NCBI RefSeq assembly: GCF_000719705.1
Contig: NZ_JOHO01000078.1
Span: 1 to 39,918 of the forward strand
Reading direction: 5' to 3'
DNA length: 39,918 nucleotides
From: Streptomyces sp. NRRL S-350
Lineage (GTDB): Bacteria > Actinomycetota > Actinomycetes > Streptomycetales > Streptomycetaceae
The position numbers and the translations under genes were made by a program. Of the stretch, positions 15,578-22,828 are shown in pieces; position 1 is the stretch's first letter, and each line of letters begins with the position of its first letter. The notes below the pieces were generated by a model, which saw only the letters and a list, made by a program, of their open reading frames with translations, ran no database searches and was not told the origin of the DNA.

Positions 15578-17077
15578 CTACCCCCGGCAGCCTTCCAGGA
15601 GCCGCAGCCACACCTCGCTGATCGTCGGGTAGGCGGGCACCGCGTGCCAGAGCCGGTCGATCGGCACCTCGCCGACCACGGCGACGGTCGCGGAGTGCAG
15701 CAGCTCGGCCACCGCGGGGCCGACGAGGCAGGCGCCGACCAGCACTTGGCGGTCCAGGTCGAAGACCACCCGGGCCCGGCCGCGGTAGTCGTCGCCGTAC
15801 AGGGAGGCCCCGGCGACGGCGCCGAGGTCGTGGTCGACGGCCTTGACCCGCAGGCCGGCCTCCTCGGCGGCGGCCAGGGTGAGTCCGACGGCGGCGACCT
15901 CCGGTTGCGTGAAGACCACCTGGGGCGCGCCCGCGAGGTCGGCGGACGCGGCGTGCGCGCCCCAGCGCGCGGTGTCCAGCGGGCGCCCCTGGGCGCGGGC
16001 GGCGATCACCGCGCCCGCGATCCGGGCCTGGTACTTGCCCTGGTGGGTGAGCAGCGCCCGGTGGTTGACGTCCCCGGCGGCGTACAGCCACTCGCCGCCA
16101 CCGCCGTCCCCGCCGCCCACGCCCACCGCACCGTCCACGCCGAGCACCGTGCAGCTGTCGTCCACGTCCAGCCAGGCGCCCGGCTTCAGCCCGACCTGCT
16201 CCAGCCCGATGTCGGCGGTGCGCGGAGCCCGGCCGGTCGCGTACAGCACCTCGTCGGCGGTCAGCTTCCCGCCACCGTCCTGCCCGTCCCGGGTGGTGGC
16301 GAGCGTCAGGGTCACCGACCCGGAGCCGTCCGTCCGCTCCACCGCCGTGACCTCGGTGCCGAACCTGAGGTCCACCCCGGCGTCCCGCAGGCCCTCGGCC
16401 ACCAGCTCGCCCGCAAAAGGCTCCATCCTGGGCAGCAGCCCCTCGCCGCGCACCAGCAGGACGACCTCGGCGCCGAGCGCCCGCCAGGCGGCGGCCATCT
16501 CCACGCCGACCACCCCGCCGCCGACCACCGCGAGGCGCCCGGGGACGGTCCGAGCGCCGGTCGCCTCCCGGTTGGTCCACGGGTGGGCCTCGGCGAGCCC
16601 GGGCACGTGCGGGGGCAGCACCGGGCGGCTGCCGGTGCACACCACGACGGCGTGCCGGGCGGTCAGCACCCGCTCGCTGCCGTCCTCGGCCTCCACCGTC
16701 ACCGTCCGCTCGCCCGCCAGCCTGCCGTGGCCGCGGACCAGCTCGATGCCGGTGTCCCGCAGCCACCGCACCTGGCCGTCGTCGTTCCAGTGCGAGGTGA
16801 AGGAGTCCCGCCGGGCCAGCACCGCGGCCGGGTCCAGGCGCCCGTCACCGACCGCCTCCCGGGATCCGGCCACCGCGCGGGCGTCGGCCAGCGCGGCGAC
16901 CGGGCGCAGCAGCGCCTTGCTCGGCATGCAGGCCCAGTAGGAGCACTCGCCGCCGACCAGTTCGGCCTCCACGATCACCGTGCGCAGCCCTGCGGCGACC
17001 GTCCGGTCCGCCACGTTCTCGCCGGTCGGGCCGGCCCCCAGGACGATGACGTCGTACTCCTCGGCGGTGCTGGTCAT
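15578..17077 (-). CDS. FAD-dependent pyridine nucleotide-disulfide oxidoreductase
   Basis: 499 residues, the normal length for the dihydrolipoamide dehydrogenase/mercuric reductase family. FAD motif DVIVLGAGPTGENVADR (about 9-25); redox-active disulfide GGECSYWACMPSKALL (CxxxxC, about 42-57); NAD(P) motif LAVVGGGVVGVEMAAAW (about 175-191); second FAD motif LYAAGDVNHRALLTHQGK; C-terminal dimerisation domain. The canonical catalytic HPTxSE motif of this family reads AYPTISE here, with Tyr replacing the active-site base His, so activity may be as an oxidase or quinone/thiol reductase rather than a dehydrogenase. The start overlaps the stop of the upstream small hypothetical gene by 4 nt (ATGA). 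Confidence 0.92.
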   Translation of the reverse strand: MTSTAEEYDVIVLGAGPTGENVADRTVAAGLRTVIVEAELVGGECSYWACMPSKALLRPVAALADARAVAGSREAVGDGRLDPAAVLARRDSFTSHWNDDGQVRWLRDTGIELVRGHGRLAGERTVTVEAEDGSERVLTARHAVVVCTGSRPVLPPHVPGLAEAHPWTNREATGARTVPGRLAVVGGGVVGVEMAAAWRALGAEVVLLVRGEGLLPRMEPFAGELVAEGLRDAGVDLRFGTEVTAVERTDGSGSVTLTLATTRDGQDGGGKLTADEVLYATGRAPRTADIGLEQVGLKPGAWLDVDDSCTVLGVDGAVGVGGGDGGGGEWLYAAGDVNHRALLTHQGKYQARIAGAVIAARAQGRPLDTARWGAHAASADLAGAPQVVFTQPEVAAVGLTLAAAEEAGLRVKAVDHDLGAVAGASLYGDDYRGRARVVFDLDRQVLVGACLVGPAVAELLHSATVAVVGEVPIDRLWHAVPAYPTISEVWLRLLEGCRG

Positions 17078-17448
17078 GCCCGGTCCTCCGTCGTGTCGAT
17101 GGCCACCCCGGCACGCGGGGCCGGGGTGGCGGGTGTGCGTTCGCAGATGTCGAGCAGCCGGGCGCGGGCGCGCCGGACCCCGGCCGGGCCGCCCCGGCCG
17201 GGGATCCAGCGGGGGATCCCACTGCGGCTGCCCTCCGTCACGTACCCGAGCCTGGCCCGGACTGCCTCCGGCGGCCACTCCGTGCGCTCGGCGCACGTCC
17301 GCGGGGTGATCGCGGTGCAGGAGACGAGGGGGGCGAGCGGCACGCGGTGCGGCACGTCGGCGGCGCGCCCGGGCACCACCGCGCCGGCCACCCGGCGGAA
17401 CTCGGGCTCCGCGGCGGGTGGTTCGATGCGGCTGGGCTGCTCGGTCAC
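17074..17448 (-). CDS. Small hypothetical protein coupled to flavoprotein
   Basis: 124 residues from a GTG at 17448, with GGAGAG 12 nt upstream. No domain is recognised. Visible features: a Pro/Glu-rich N-terminus, SCTAITPRTCAERTEWPPEAVRARLGYV in the middle, an Arg-rich segment (GVRRARARLLDICERTPA), and three Cys residues that could bind metal or form a disulfide. Its stop overlaps the flavoprotein start (ATGA), so translation is coupled. It may be a substrate, partner or regulator of that enzyme; this is inference from position only. Confidence 0.65.
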   Translation of the reverse strand: MTEQPSRIEPPAAEPEFRRVAGAVVPGRAADVPHRVPLAPLVSCTAITPRTCAERTEWPPEAVRARLGYVTEGSRSGIPRWIPGRGGPAGVRRARARLLDICERTPATPAPRAGVAIDTTEDRA

Positions 17449-17581
17449 GTGGTCTCGCTCTCCGCTCGGATACGGCGTGCGCCCTATCCTGCCGGGCCGG
17501 GCGCGTCGACGCGACGGACGGACACGCACAGGACGCGCAGGGGCCACGGCCCGGGCGCGCAGAGCACAGCCGGGCGGAGCC

Positions 17582-18316
17582 TCAGACCGTGGCGAGTTCC
17601 GCGAGCACCGCCGCCGTGTCGGCCGGGCGGGAGAACATCGGCCAGTGCCCGGTGGGCAGTTCGCGCAGTTCCCAGTTCGGCCCGGCCATCCCGGCGAAGT
17701 ACGGGTGGCCGGCCGCGATCAGCTCGCGGACCTGGGCGAGCGGGAAGGAGCAGGACACCAGCGCCTGCGGCAGGGCGGCCCCGGCGCCGGTCAGACGCAG
17801 TTCGTCCCGGTACGCCCCGGCCGGGTGCGGGGTGGCGAGGGAGCGGACCCGCGCCAGCGCGGCCCCGTCCAGGCCCTCCGGGCTGGCGCCGTGCGCGGCC
17901 AGGTCCTCCCAGGGCGGCATCGGGAGCCGGCCGTCGACCACCGAGGCCTCGACCATCCGCTGGTAGTCGGGCTGCCAGAGGTCGTAGAGCGCGGAGCCGT
18001 CGGCCAGCGGGCCGCTGTCCAGGTAGACCACCCGGCGGATCCGCTCCGGCATCCGGTCCGCGAGCCCGCTCACCGGGGCACAGGCACCGCTGTGGGCGAC
18101 CAGCACGACCTCCCACAGGTCCTCGCGGACCAGCAGGTCGGCCAGGTCGGCGATGTGCTCCTCCAGGCCGAACTCGCCGCTCTCGCCCGCCCGTTCGGCC
18201 AACCCGGGCAGGCTCACGGGGTGCACCCGGTGCCCGGCGGCGCGCAGCGGCGCGGCCACCTCGTCCCAGGCCCAGGCGCCGAGCCAGAGGCCGGGGACCA
18301 GTACGAACGTGCTCAT
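17582..18316 (-). CDS. Alpha/beta hydrolase (esterase-like)
   Basis: 244 residues. N-terminal FVLVPGLWLGAWAWDEVAAPL forms the oxyanion region. Then VVLVAHSGACAPVSGLAD holds the nucleophile Ser in AHSGA (a G-x-S-x-G variant with Ala first), and the catalytic His lies in ELPTGHWPMFSRP near the C-terminus. The acid residue is probably Asp in the LDSGPLAD region or later. It resembles small salicylate-esterase-like hydrolases; the substrate is unknown. GAAGGAG precedes the ATG. It is followed downstream by no same-strand gene, while the small hypothetical gene starts 133 nt further on. Confidence 0.88.
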   Translation of the reverse strand: MSTFVLVPGLWLGAWAWDEVAAPLRAAGHRVHPVSLPGLAERAGESGEFGLEEHIADLADLLVREDLWEVVLVAHSGACAPVSGLADRMPERIRRVVYLDSGPLADGSALYDLWQPDYQRMVEASVVDGRLPMPPWEDLAAHGASPEGLDGAALARVRSLATPHPAGAYRDELRLTGAGAALPQALVSCSFPLAQVRELIAAGHPYFAGMAGPNWELRELPTGHWPMFSRPADTAAVLAELATV

Positions 18317-18706
18317 CGCGGATCACTCCTTCGTCGGTGGGGTGGTGACGGGGCCTCGACGGGCCTCCCGACGCACCGGACCGGGAGCGGGGACCTCCGG
18401 GGGCCTGCCGTCACCGATGACTCTAGGATCCGGTCCGGACGGAAGCCGGTGGGACGCCGCAGATGGCGAGTCGGCGGCACGTAGGGGAGTCGGCGGAAGG
18501 AGCGGGCCGGCGAGACCGGGCTCGCCAGGATCCGGCGGGTGCTGCCGCAGCCGCTGCGCGAGCGGATCGCGGCCGCCGAGCGGACCCTCGGACTGACCGC
18601 CGCCCCGCCGCCCGGCCCCGGCCCGGCCGCCACCGCACGGCGAGACCGCCGGGGCAGCCCAGAGGGCCCGGGAGAGGTCGCTCCCCAGGGCCTCGCCGGA
18701 CCGGGA
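18317..18706. other. Intergenic region with no confident gene
   Basis: 390 bp between the thioredoxin stop and the hydrolase start. The plus strand has a short open stretch (from about 18500, GTG at 18539) reading VLPQPLRERIAAAERTLGL, which looks protein-like. It then dissolves into Pro/Gly/Ala-rich translated GC-rich DNA. This may be a gene remnant, but I cannot name it and see no intact gene. Confidence 0.5.
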
Positions 18707-19096
18707 TCAGGCCTGGCCTTCGGCCGCCTGCTCCTCGGCGACCTTGCGCTTCACCTCGGCCATGTCCAGGTTGCGGGCCTGGCCGATCAGGTCCTCGAAC
18801 ACCGCCTCCGGCAGCGCGCCGGCCTGCGAGAAGACGAGCACGCCCTCGCGGATGATCGCCAGCGTCGGGATCGACTGGATGCCGAAGGCGGCGGCCAACT
18901 CCTGCTGCGCCTCGGTGTCCACCTTGGCGAAGACCAGGTCGGAGTGGCGCTCGGCCGCCTTCTCGTACACCGGGGCGAACTGGCGGCACGGCCCGCACCA
19001 CCCGGCCCAGAAGTCGATGAAGACGAAGTCCTTGCCGTCCGGGCCCGGGACGATGTCGTCGAAATTCTCCTTGGTCAGCTCGACCGTGCTGCTCAT
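18707..19096 (-). CDS. Thioredoxin
   Basis: 129 residues. The active site FIDFWAGWCGPCRQFAPVYEKAAER (CGPC at residues 34-37) is followed by DLVFAKVDTEAQQELAAAFGIQSIPTLAIIREG, which includes the conserved cis-Pro (IPT). A 20-residue charged C-terminal extension (MAEVKRKVAEEQAAEGQA) makes it slightly longer than minimal thioredoxins. It reduces protein disulfides using thioredoxin reductase. GGGAAGG precedes the ATG. The upstream DNA carries a perfect SigR-type promoter (19149-19174), as expected for a thiol-oxidative-stress thioredoxin. Confidence 0.95.
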   Translation of the reverse strand: MSSTVELTKENFDDIVPGPDGKDFVFIDFWAGWCGPCRQFAPVYEKAAERHSDLVFAKVDTEAQQELAAAFGIQSIPTLAIIREGVLVFSQAGALPEAVFEDLIGQARNLDMAEVKRKVAEEQAAEGQA

Positions 19097-19148
19097 CTCG
19101 CGATTCCTTCCCTTCCGGAGACTGCGGTACAGACCATGTGCCCGCCAC

Positions 19149-19174
19149 AACGGCGCTGCTGGGTGACGTATTCC
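19149..19174 (-). promoter_or_regulatory. SigR-type promoter of thioredoxin gene
   Basis: On the minus strand GGAAT (19174-19170) and GTT (19151-19149) are separated by exactly 18 nt, matching the published SigR consensus GGAAT-N18-GTT. The element lies 53 bp upstream of the thioredoxin ATG. It implies induction by disulfide stress through SigR/RsrA. Confidence 0.82.
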
Positions 19175-19319
19175 GGACGCGATCCGGGGCGGATTCCGCG
19201 GCGGATAAGGGAGCTGATCGGGAGCGGATCCGGAAAGCGGTGCGCCCGGCGTTGAGCGCCGGGCCGGTACCGCGCGTACAGGAGGGTGACCACTCCGTCC
19301 GGACTGCAGGAGCCACCCC

Positions 19320-19898
19320 ATGCGCAGTAGAATCCGCACCAGCCGGGCCGCCGTCCTGGCCGCCTCCGGCATCGCGGCGGCCGCCCTGATCGCCGGCTGC
19401 GGGTCGTCCGGGGGCGGCACGTCCGGCGCACCGAGTACGTCGTCCGGCGCCCCGAGCATGTCGGGCAGCCAGAGCGCCCCGGCGAGCGCGACCCTGCAGA
19501 CCGTCAACGACCCCAAGCTGGGCACGATCGTCACCGACAGCGCCGGCTTCACGCTCTACCGCTTCGACCAGGACCACGACAACCCGTCGGAGTCCTCCTG
19601 CAACGGCAACTGCGCCACGATCTGGCCGCCCGAGCACGCCGGCGGCAACGTCACCGTCAAGGGCATCGACAGCAAGCTGGTCGGCACCGTCACCCGCTCC
19701 GACGGCACCAAGCAGGTCACCCTCAACGGCTGGCCGGTCTACCGCTACTCGCCGGACGCCAAGCCCGGCGACACCAAGGGCCAGGGCGTGGGCGGCACCT
19801 GGTTCGCGGTGACCCCGGACGGCGGCAAGGCGGGCACCGGGGCGTCCGCCCCGAGCCCCGCGACCCCCAGCCCGAAGCCCAGCGTCCCCGGCTACTGA
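19320..19898 (+). CDS. Lipoprotein with secreted-repeat (COG4315-like) domains
   Basis: 192 residues. The signal peptide has a lipobox (LIAGC, lipidated Cys27), followed by a Ser/Gly-rich linker (30-60). Two copies of the short repeat follow: LGTIVTDSAGFTLYRFDQD...CNGNCATIWPP (about 70-105) and VTLNGWPVYRYSPDAKPGDTKGQGVGGTWFAVTPDG (about 135-170). This repeat family is common in actinobacterial surface lipoproteins; its function is unknown, and a redox or heme role has been suggested elsewhere. The C-terminus is Pro/Ser-rich. GCAGGAG precedes the ATG. Only 3 nt separate its stop from the ECF sigma start, so this lipoprotein, the sigma factor and the anti-sigma factor form an operon. Confidence 0.88.
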   Translation: MRSRIRTSRAAVLAASGIAAAALIAGCGSSGGGTSGAPSTSSGAPSMSGSQSAPASATLQTVNDPKLGTIVTDSAGFTLYRFDQDHDNPSESSCNGNCATIWPPEHAGGNVTVKGIDSKLVGTVTRSDGTKQVTLNGWPVYRYSPDAKPGDTKGQGVGGTWFAVTPDGGKAGTGASAPSPATPSPKPSVPGY

Positions 19899-19901
19899 CC
19901 G

Positions 19902-20504
19902 ATGACGACCGCCCTCGACCGGGAGGCCCGGGTGCGCAACGATGAAGTGGTGACCGATGAGCACCCCGTCGGCGGCAGCGCCGGCCACGGCACGGAGGCG
20001 TCGGACGAGGAGTTGATGCGCGCCCTGTACCGCGAGCACGCCGGTCCGCTCCTCGGCTTCGTGCTCCACCTGGTGGCCGGGGACCGCCAGCGGGCCGAGG
20101 ACGTGGTCCAGGAGACCCTGGTACGCGCCTGGCGCAACATCCACCGGCTCGACCCGGAGGTGGACTCGCTGCGGCCCTGGCTGGTCACGGTCGCGCGGCG
20201 GATCGTGATCGACGGCCACCGCAGCGCCCGGGCCCGGCCGCGCGAGGTGGACGCCGCGGCCCTGGAACTGCTGCCCGCCGACGACGAGCTCGACCGGGCG
20301 CTGCGGATGATGACCGTCGCTGACGCGCTCGGCGACCTCTCGCAGGCGCACCGCGAGATCATCGTCGAGACCTACCTGAAGGGTCGCACCGCCACCGAGG
20401 CGGCGGCCGACCTCGGCATCCCGCCCGGGACCGTACGGTCGCGGGTGTACTACGCACTGCGCTCGCTCAGGCTCGCGCTGGAGGAACGGGGAGTGACATC
20501 GTGA
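19902..20504 (+). CDS. ECF RNA polymerase sigma factor
   Basis: 200 residues. Region 2 (about 36-100): LMRALYREHAGPLLGFVLHLVAGDRQRAEDVVQETLVRAWRN...RPWLVTVARRIVIDGHR. Region 4 (about 130-185): DALGDLSQAHREIIVETYLKGRTATEAAADLGIPPGTVRSRVYYALRSLRLALEERG. A 30-residue hydrophilic N-terminal extension may mean that an internal GTG/ATG is the true start. It is coupled to an anti-sigma gene by a GTGA overlap and preceded by a lipoprotein gene, the usual layout of membrane-anchored anti-sigma control. The signal and promoter consensus are unknown. Confidence 0.94.
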   Translation: MTTALDREARVRNDEVVTDEHPVGGSAGHGTEASDEELMRALYREHAGPLLGFVLHLVAGDRQRAEDVVQETLVRAWRNIHRLDPEVDSLRPWLVTVARRIVIDGHRSARARPREVDAAALELLPADDELDRALRMMTVADALGDLSQAHREIIVETYLKGRTATEAAADLGIPPGTVRSRVYYALRSLRLALEERGVTS

Positions 20505-21310
20505 CCAAGCGCCCCGACTCCGCGCCGGGCGGCGCGGAGCCCGTCCCCGGCGGACCCGACTCCGTGCCGGGCGGCGCGGAGCGTGCCCCCGGTGGCTCGG
20601 ACTCGGCCTTCGGCGGCCCGGAGCACGTCGACGCCGGTGCGTACGTCCTCGGCCTGCTGGAGCCCGCCGAGCGCGCCGCTTTCGAGCAGCACCTGGCAGA
20701 CTGCCCGCAGTGCGCCGAGCAGGTGGCCGAACTCGGCTTCCTGGAGCCGCTGTTGGGTGAGTACGCGACCTCCGCGGCGGAGGCCGGCCTGGACCCGTCC
20801 GGGCCTTTGCCCTCCCCCGATCCGCAGCTCCTGGACCGGCTGGTCGCCGAGGTCGGGACCGTCCGGCGGCGCGGCCGGGTGCGCAGGCTGGTGCTGGCCC
20901 TGGCCGCCTCGGTGGCCGTGGTGGCAGGCCCCGCCGTCACGGCCGCGGTGATCACCGCCGACAGCGCGCCGGCCGTGGTCGCCGTGGCCGAGCAGTTCGG
21001 CGCCACCGACCCGACCACCGGCGCGCACGCCACCGTCGGTCTGGACGGCGCCACCTGGGGCAGCCGGATCAGCATGCAACTCAGCGGTGTCCAGGGGCCG
21101 TTGACCTGCAGTCTGGTGGCGGTGGCGCACAGCGGCGAGCGGCAGACGGTCAACACCTGGTCCGTCCCGGCGAGCGGCTACGGAGGCCGGAGCGGCGTCC
21201 TGCGCACCACCGGCGGCGCGGCGCTGCAGCCGGGGGACATCGACCACTTCGAGGTGCGCGTCCAGGACACCGGCGCGGTCCTGGTCGCCGTCCCGGCCCA
21301 CCGGTCCTGA
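20501..21310 (+). CDS. Membrane anti-sigma factor (zinc-finger, zf-HC2 type)
   Basis: 269 residues. An N-terminal Gly/Pro/Ser linker (1-43) is built from an imperfect 14-residue repeat. It is followed by AYVLGLLEPAERAAFEQHLADCPQCAEQVAEL with His64, Cys68 and Cys71 of the HxxxCxxC anti-sigma zinc motif. One transmembrane helix lies at about 129-151, then an extracytoplasmic domain (160-269) like RskA C-terminal domains. It should hold the preceding ECF sigma inactive at the membrane until a signal arrives. The GTG start overlaps the sigma stop codon. Confidence 0.92.
   Translation: MTKRPDSAPGGAEPVPGGPDSVPGGAERAPGGSDSAFGGPEHVDAGAYVLGLLEPAERAAFEQHLADCPQCAEQVAELGFLEPLLGEYATSAAEAGLDPSGPLPSPDPQLLDRLVAEVGTVRRRGRVRRLVLALAASVAVVAGPAVTAAVITADSAPAVVAVAEQFGATDPTTGAHATVGLDGATWGSRISMQLSGVQGPLTCSLVAVAHSGERQTVNTWSVPASGYGGRSGVLRTTGGAALQPGDIDHFEVRVQDTGAVLVAVPAHRS
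20516..20600 (+). repeat. 42-bp repeat in anti-sigma N-terminus
   Basis: The segment gactccg(c/t)gccgggcggcgcggagc recurs 42 bp apart, with a third diverged copy. It encodes a 14-residue Gly/Pro/Ala/Ser repeat in the linker ahead of the zinc-binding domain, so copy number can vary in frame. Confidence 0.6.
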
Positions 21311-21313
21311 CTC

Positions 21314-22033
21314 TCAGGACAGCGGGCGCGGGTGCACGTACTGGTACGGGGCCAGCCGCTCGATCCGGGCGGTGCCCCGGACCCCGGGCCAGTGCGGGTC
21401 CGGCTCCCCGGTGCCGGTCAGGTGCTCCCGTCGCCACGTCCGGCCCCAGCCGACCCGGACGGTCGGTTCGAAGCCGTGCCACCCCCCGCACGGGCAGGGC
21501 GTCAGCACCCGTGCGCAGGAACGGCACAACTCGGTGCGGTCGCCGCAGGTCGGGATCGGCACCGGCGGCCCCTCCTCCCCGCAGGCCGGGCAGCCGGGCA
21601 GCTCGGTCCCGTCCAGCAGCGCGTTCTGTCGCCGGACGTAGTCGGGCAGGCTCAACGGCGGGTGCAGGAAAGGATCGTGGCTCCAGGCCGAGTCCGGCGA
21701 GCCCCAGCCCCACCGGGGCCGGTGCCACCACGCCGTCCGCGGCGGCATCCGCTGCCCGGCCCGCTTCTGCGCCCGGCGCTGCGCCGTGTACTCCTCCGCC
21801 CGGGCCAGCCACAGTTCGCGCGCCTCGTGCAGCTCGTCCACCGCGCGAACCAGCGCGTCGGGGTCCGTCTCCAAATGCCGGGGCATCCGGGCGCTGACGG
21901 TGAGGTGGTGGTACGTCGCCCGCAGGCCGTACGGGGCGAAGCAGGTCAGGCAGGTCCGCAGCGCGCTGTGCCGCCGGTACGGCGGGAGCGAGGCGTCGTG
22001 CACCCGGGCCCGGTGGGTGTGGAAGCTGGTCAT
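21314..22033 (-). CDS. Cys-rich putative zinc-ribbon protein
   Basis: 239 residues, no recognised family. Cysteine pairs that could bind zinc: CLTC near residue 29, CPAC near 149, and CGDRTELCRSCARVLTPCPCGGW (about 165-187, CxxC plus CxC spacing). Trp/Arg/His-rich sequence in the middle (WWHRPRWGWGSPDSAW), and the N-terminus FHTHRARVHDASLPPYRRHS. It looks like a cytoplasmic metal- or nucleic-acid-binding protein, but function is unknown. The start overlaps the stop of a 47-codon small gene by 4 nt (ATGA), and the gene converges on the anti-sigma gene with 3 nt between stops. Confidence 0.72.
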   Translation of the reverse strand: MTSFHTHRARVHDASLPPYRRHSALRTCLTCFAPYGLRATYHHLTVSARMPRHLETDPDALVRAVDELHEARELWLARAEEYTAQRRAQKRAGQRMPPRTAWWHRPRWGWGSPDSAWSHDPFLHPPLSLPDYVRRQNALLDGTELPGCPACGEEGPPVPIPTCGDRTELCRSCARVLTPCPCGGWHGFEPTVRVGWGRTWRREHLTGTGEPDPHWPGVRGTARIERLAPYQYVHPRPLS

Positions 22034-22173
22034 GCGGGGGCCTCCAGGCCTGGCGCGAGGACGAGCGCGGCGGGGACGGCGGTGCCGCGGGCGGCCACCT
22101 TCTCGCCGTCCGGCTCGACGTCGTCGCCGTCGGTCTCGGGGGCGAAGGTCGCCAGGACCGGCTGAATCGACAT
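22030..22173 (-). CDS. 47-residue small protein coupled to Cys-rich gene
   Basis: ATG at 22173 to TGA at 22030-22032 encodes MSIQPVLATFAPETDGDDVE..., an acidic middle followed by an Ala/Val/Leu-rich C-terminus ending GLEAPA. Its stop overlaps the ATG of the Cys-rich gene (ATGA), a common sign of genuine translational coupling in Streptomyces. No Shine-Dalgarno is evident; GATGAT 13-18 nt upstream could be a -10 of a nearly leaderless transcript. Codon third positions are G/C-rich. Function unknown: it could be a translated leader that controls the Cys-rich gene, or a small partner or precursor peptide. Confidence 0.55.
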   Translation of the reverse strand: MSIQPVLATFAPETDGDDVEPDGEKVAARGTAVPAALVLAPGLEAPA

Positions 22174-22251
22174 CACTCGGCGATCATCCCAAACCAGTCA
22201 CCGCACCCACCAGCGGTTTCCTCCGCCGACGCCTGCCCTGTCCCGGCCGCC

Positions 22252-22321
22252 TGCCCAAGCCGCCTGCCCCGCCCGAGCCGCTACCGTGCCCAAGCCGCCT
22301 GCCCCGCCCGAGCCGCTACCG
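22252..22321. repeat. Perfect 35-bp tandem duplication at DUF1990 gene end
   Basis: Two identical 35-bp units (22252-22286 and 22287-22321, core aagccgcctgccccgccc) lie head to tail. The second unit contains the stop codon of the DUF1990 gene (22316-22318, minus strand), and the first is a non-coding copy immediately downstream. Confidence 0.9.
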
Positions 22322-22828
22322 CGCCCGGGCCGCGATCCGGGCCAGCATCCGCCCGCACCGCCGGGCGAAGGCGCGCTGCGCGAGCGGGAGCAGCGGACCG
22401 GCCAACCGGGCGTACCGGGCGACGGGCCGGCTGAAGGCGGTGACGCCGAACCAGACGCCGCCGTCCGGGGCGAGTTCGACCACGAAGGTCTCCTCGCCGC
22501 GCGCCAGGTGCCCGGCCCTCGTCCCGTACGTGAAGCCGTACCGGTCGGGGCCGTCGACGACGGCCAGGACCCGGTTGGGGGCGCCGGCCCGCAGGGGGCC
22601 GAGACCGATCGCGCACCGCACGGCGACGCCCGGGGCGGCCCGGTCCGCGTCGGCGTCGATCCGGACGCCGGCCAGCCGGTGCATCCGCCAGTCGAGGAGG
22701 GCCGCGCCGGCGGCGTCCAGCGCGGCGCGGCCGTGGCCGATCCGGGCCCGGTGCCGCAGGTGGCCGTAGCCGGCCGGCAGGTCGCCGGTGAGGCTGGCGC
22801 CCTGTTCGGGGTGGCTGTAGTCGTTCAT
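22316..22828 (-). CDS. DUF1990 family protein
   Basis: 170 residues: GHLRHRARIGHGRAALDAAGAALLDWRMHRLAGVRIDADADR, then PGVAVRCAIGLGPLRAGAPNRVLAVVDGPDRYGFTYGTRAGHLARGEETFVVEL and WFGVTAFSRPVARYARLAGPLLPLAQRAFARRC. This pattern matches DUF1990, a cytosolic fold distantly like START/polyketide cyclases, without known activity. DUF1990 is found next to or fused with YndJ in several phyla. Here its ATG overlaps the stop of the YndJ gene (ATGA), so the two are probably made together. Confidence 0.87.
   Translation of the reverse strand: MNDYSHPEQGASLTGDLPAGYGHLRHRARIGHGRAALDAAGAALLDWRMHRLAGVRIDADADRAAPGVAVRCAIGLGPLRAGAPNRVLAVVDGPDRYGFTYGTRAGHLARGEETFVVELAPDGGVWFGVTAFSRPVARYARLAGPLLPLAQRAFARRCGRMLARIAARAR

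Noticed and set aside
18463..18855. Plus-strand gene antisense to thioredoxin
   Set aside because: Only a short protein-like stretch near 18540; the rest is translated GC-rich noise over the thioredoxin gene.
22030..22173. RiPP precursor peptide
   Set aside because: No maturation enzyme, transporter or family core motif nearby; kept only as a coupled small gene.
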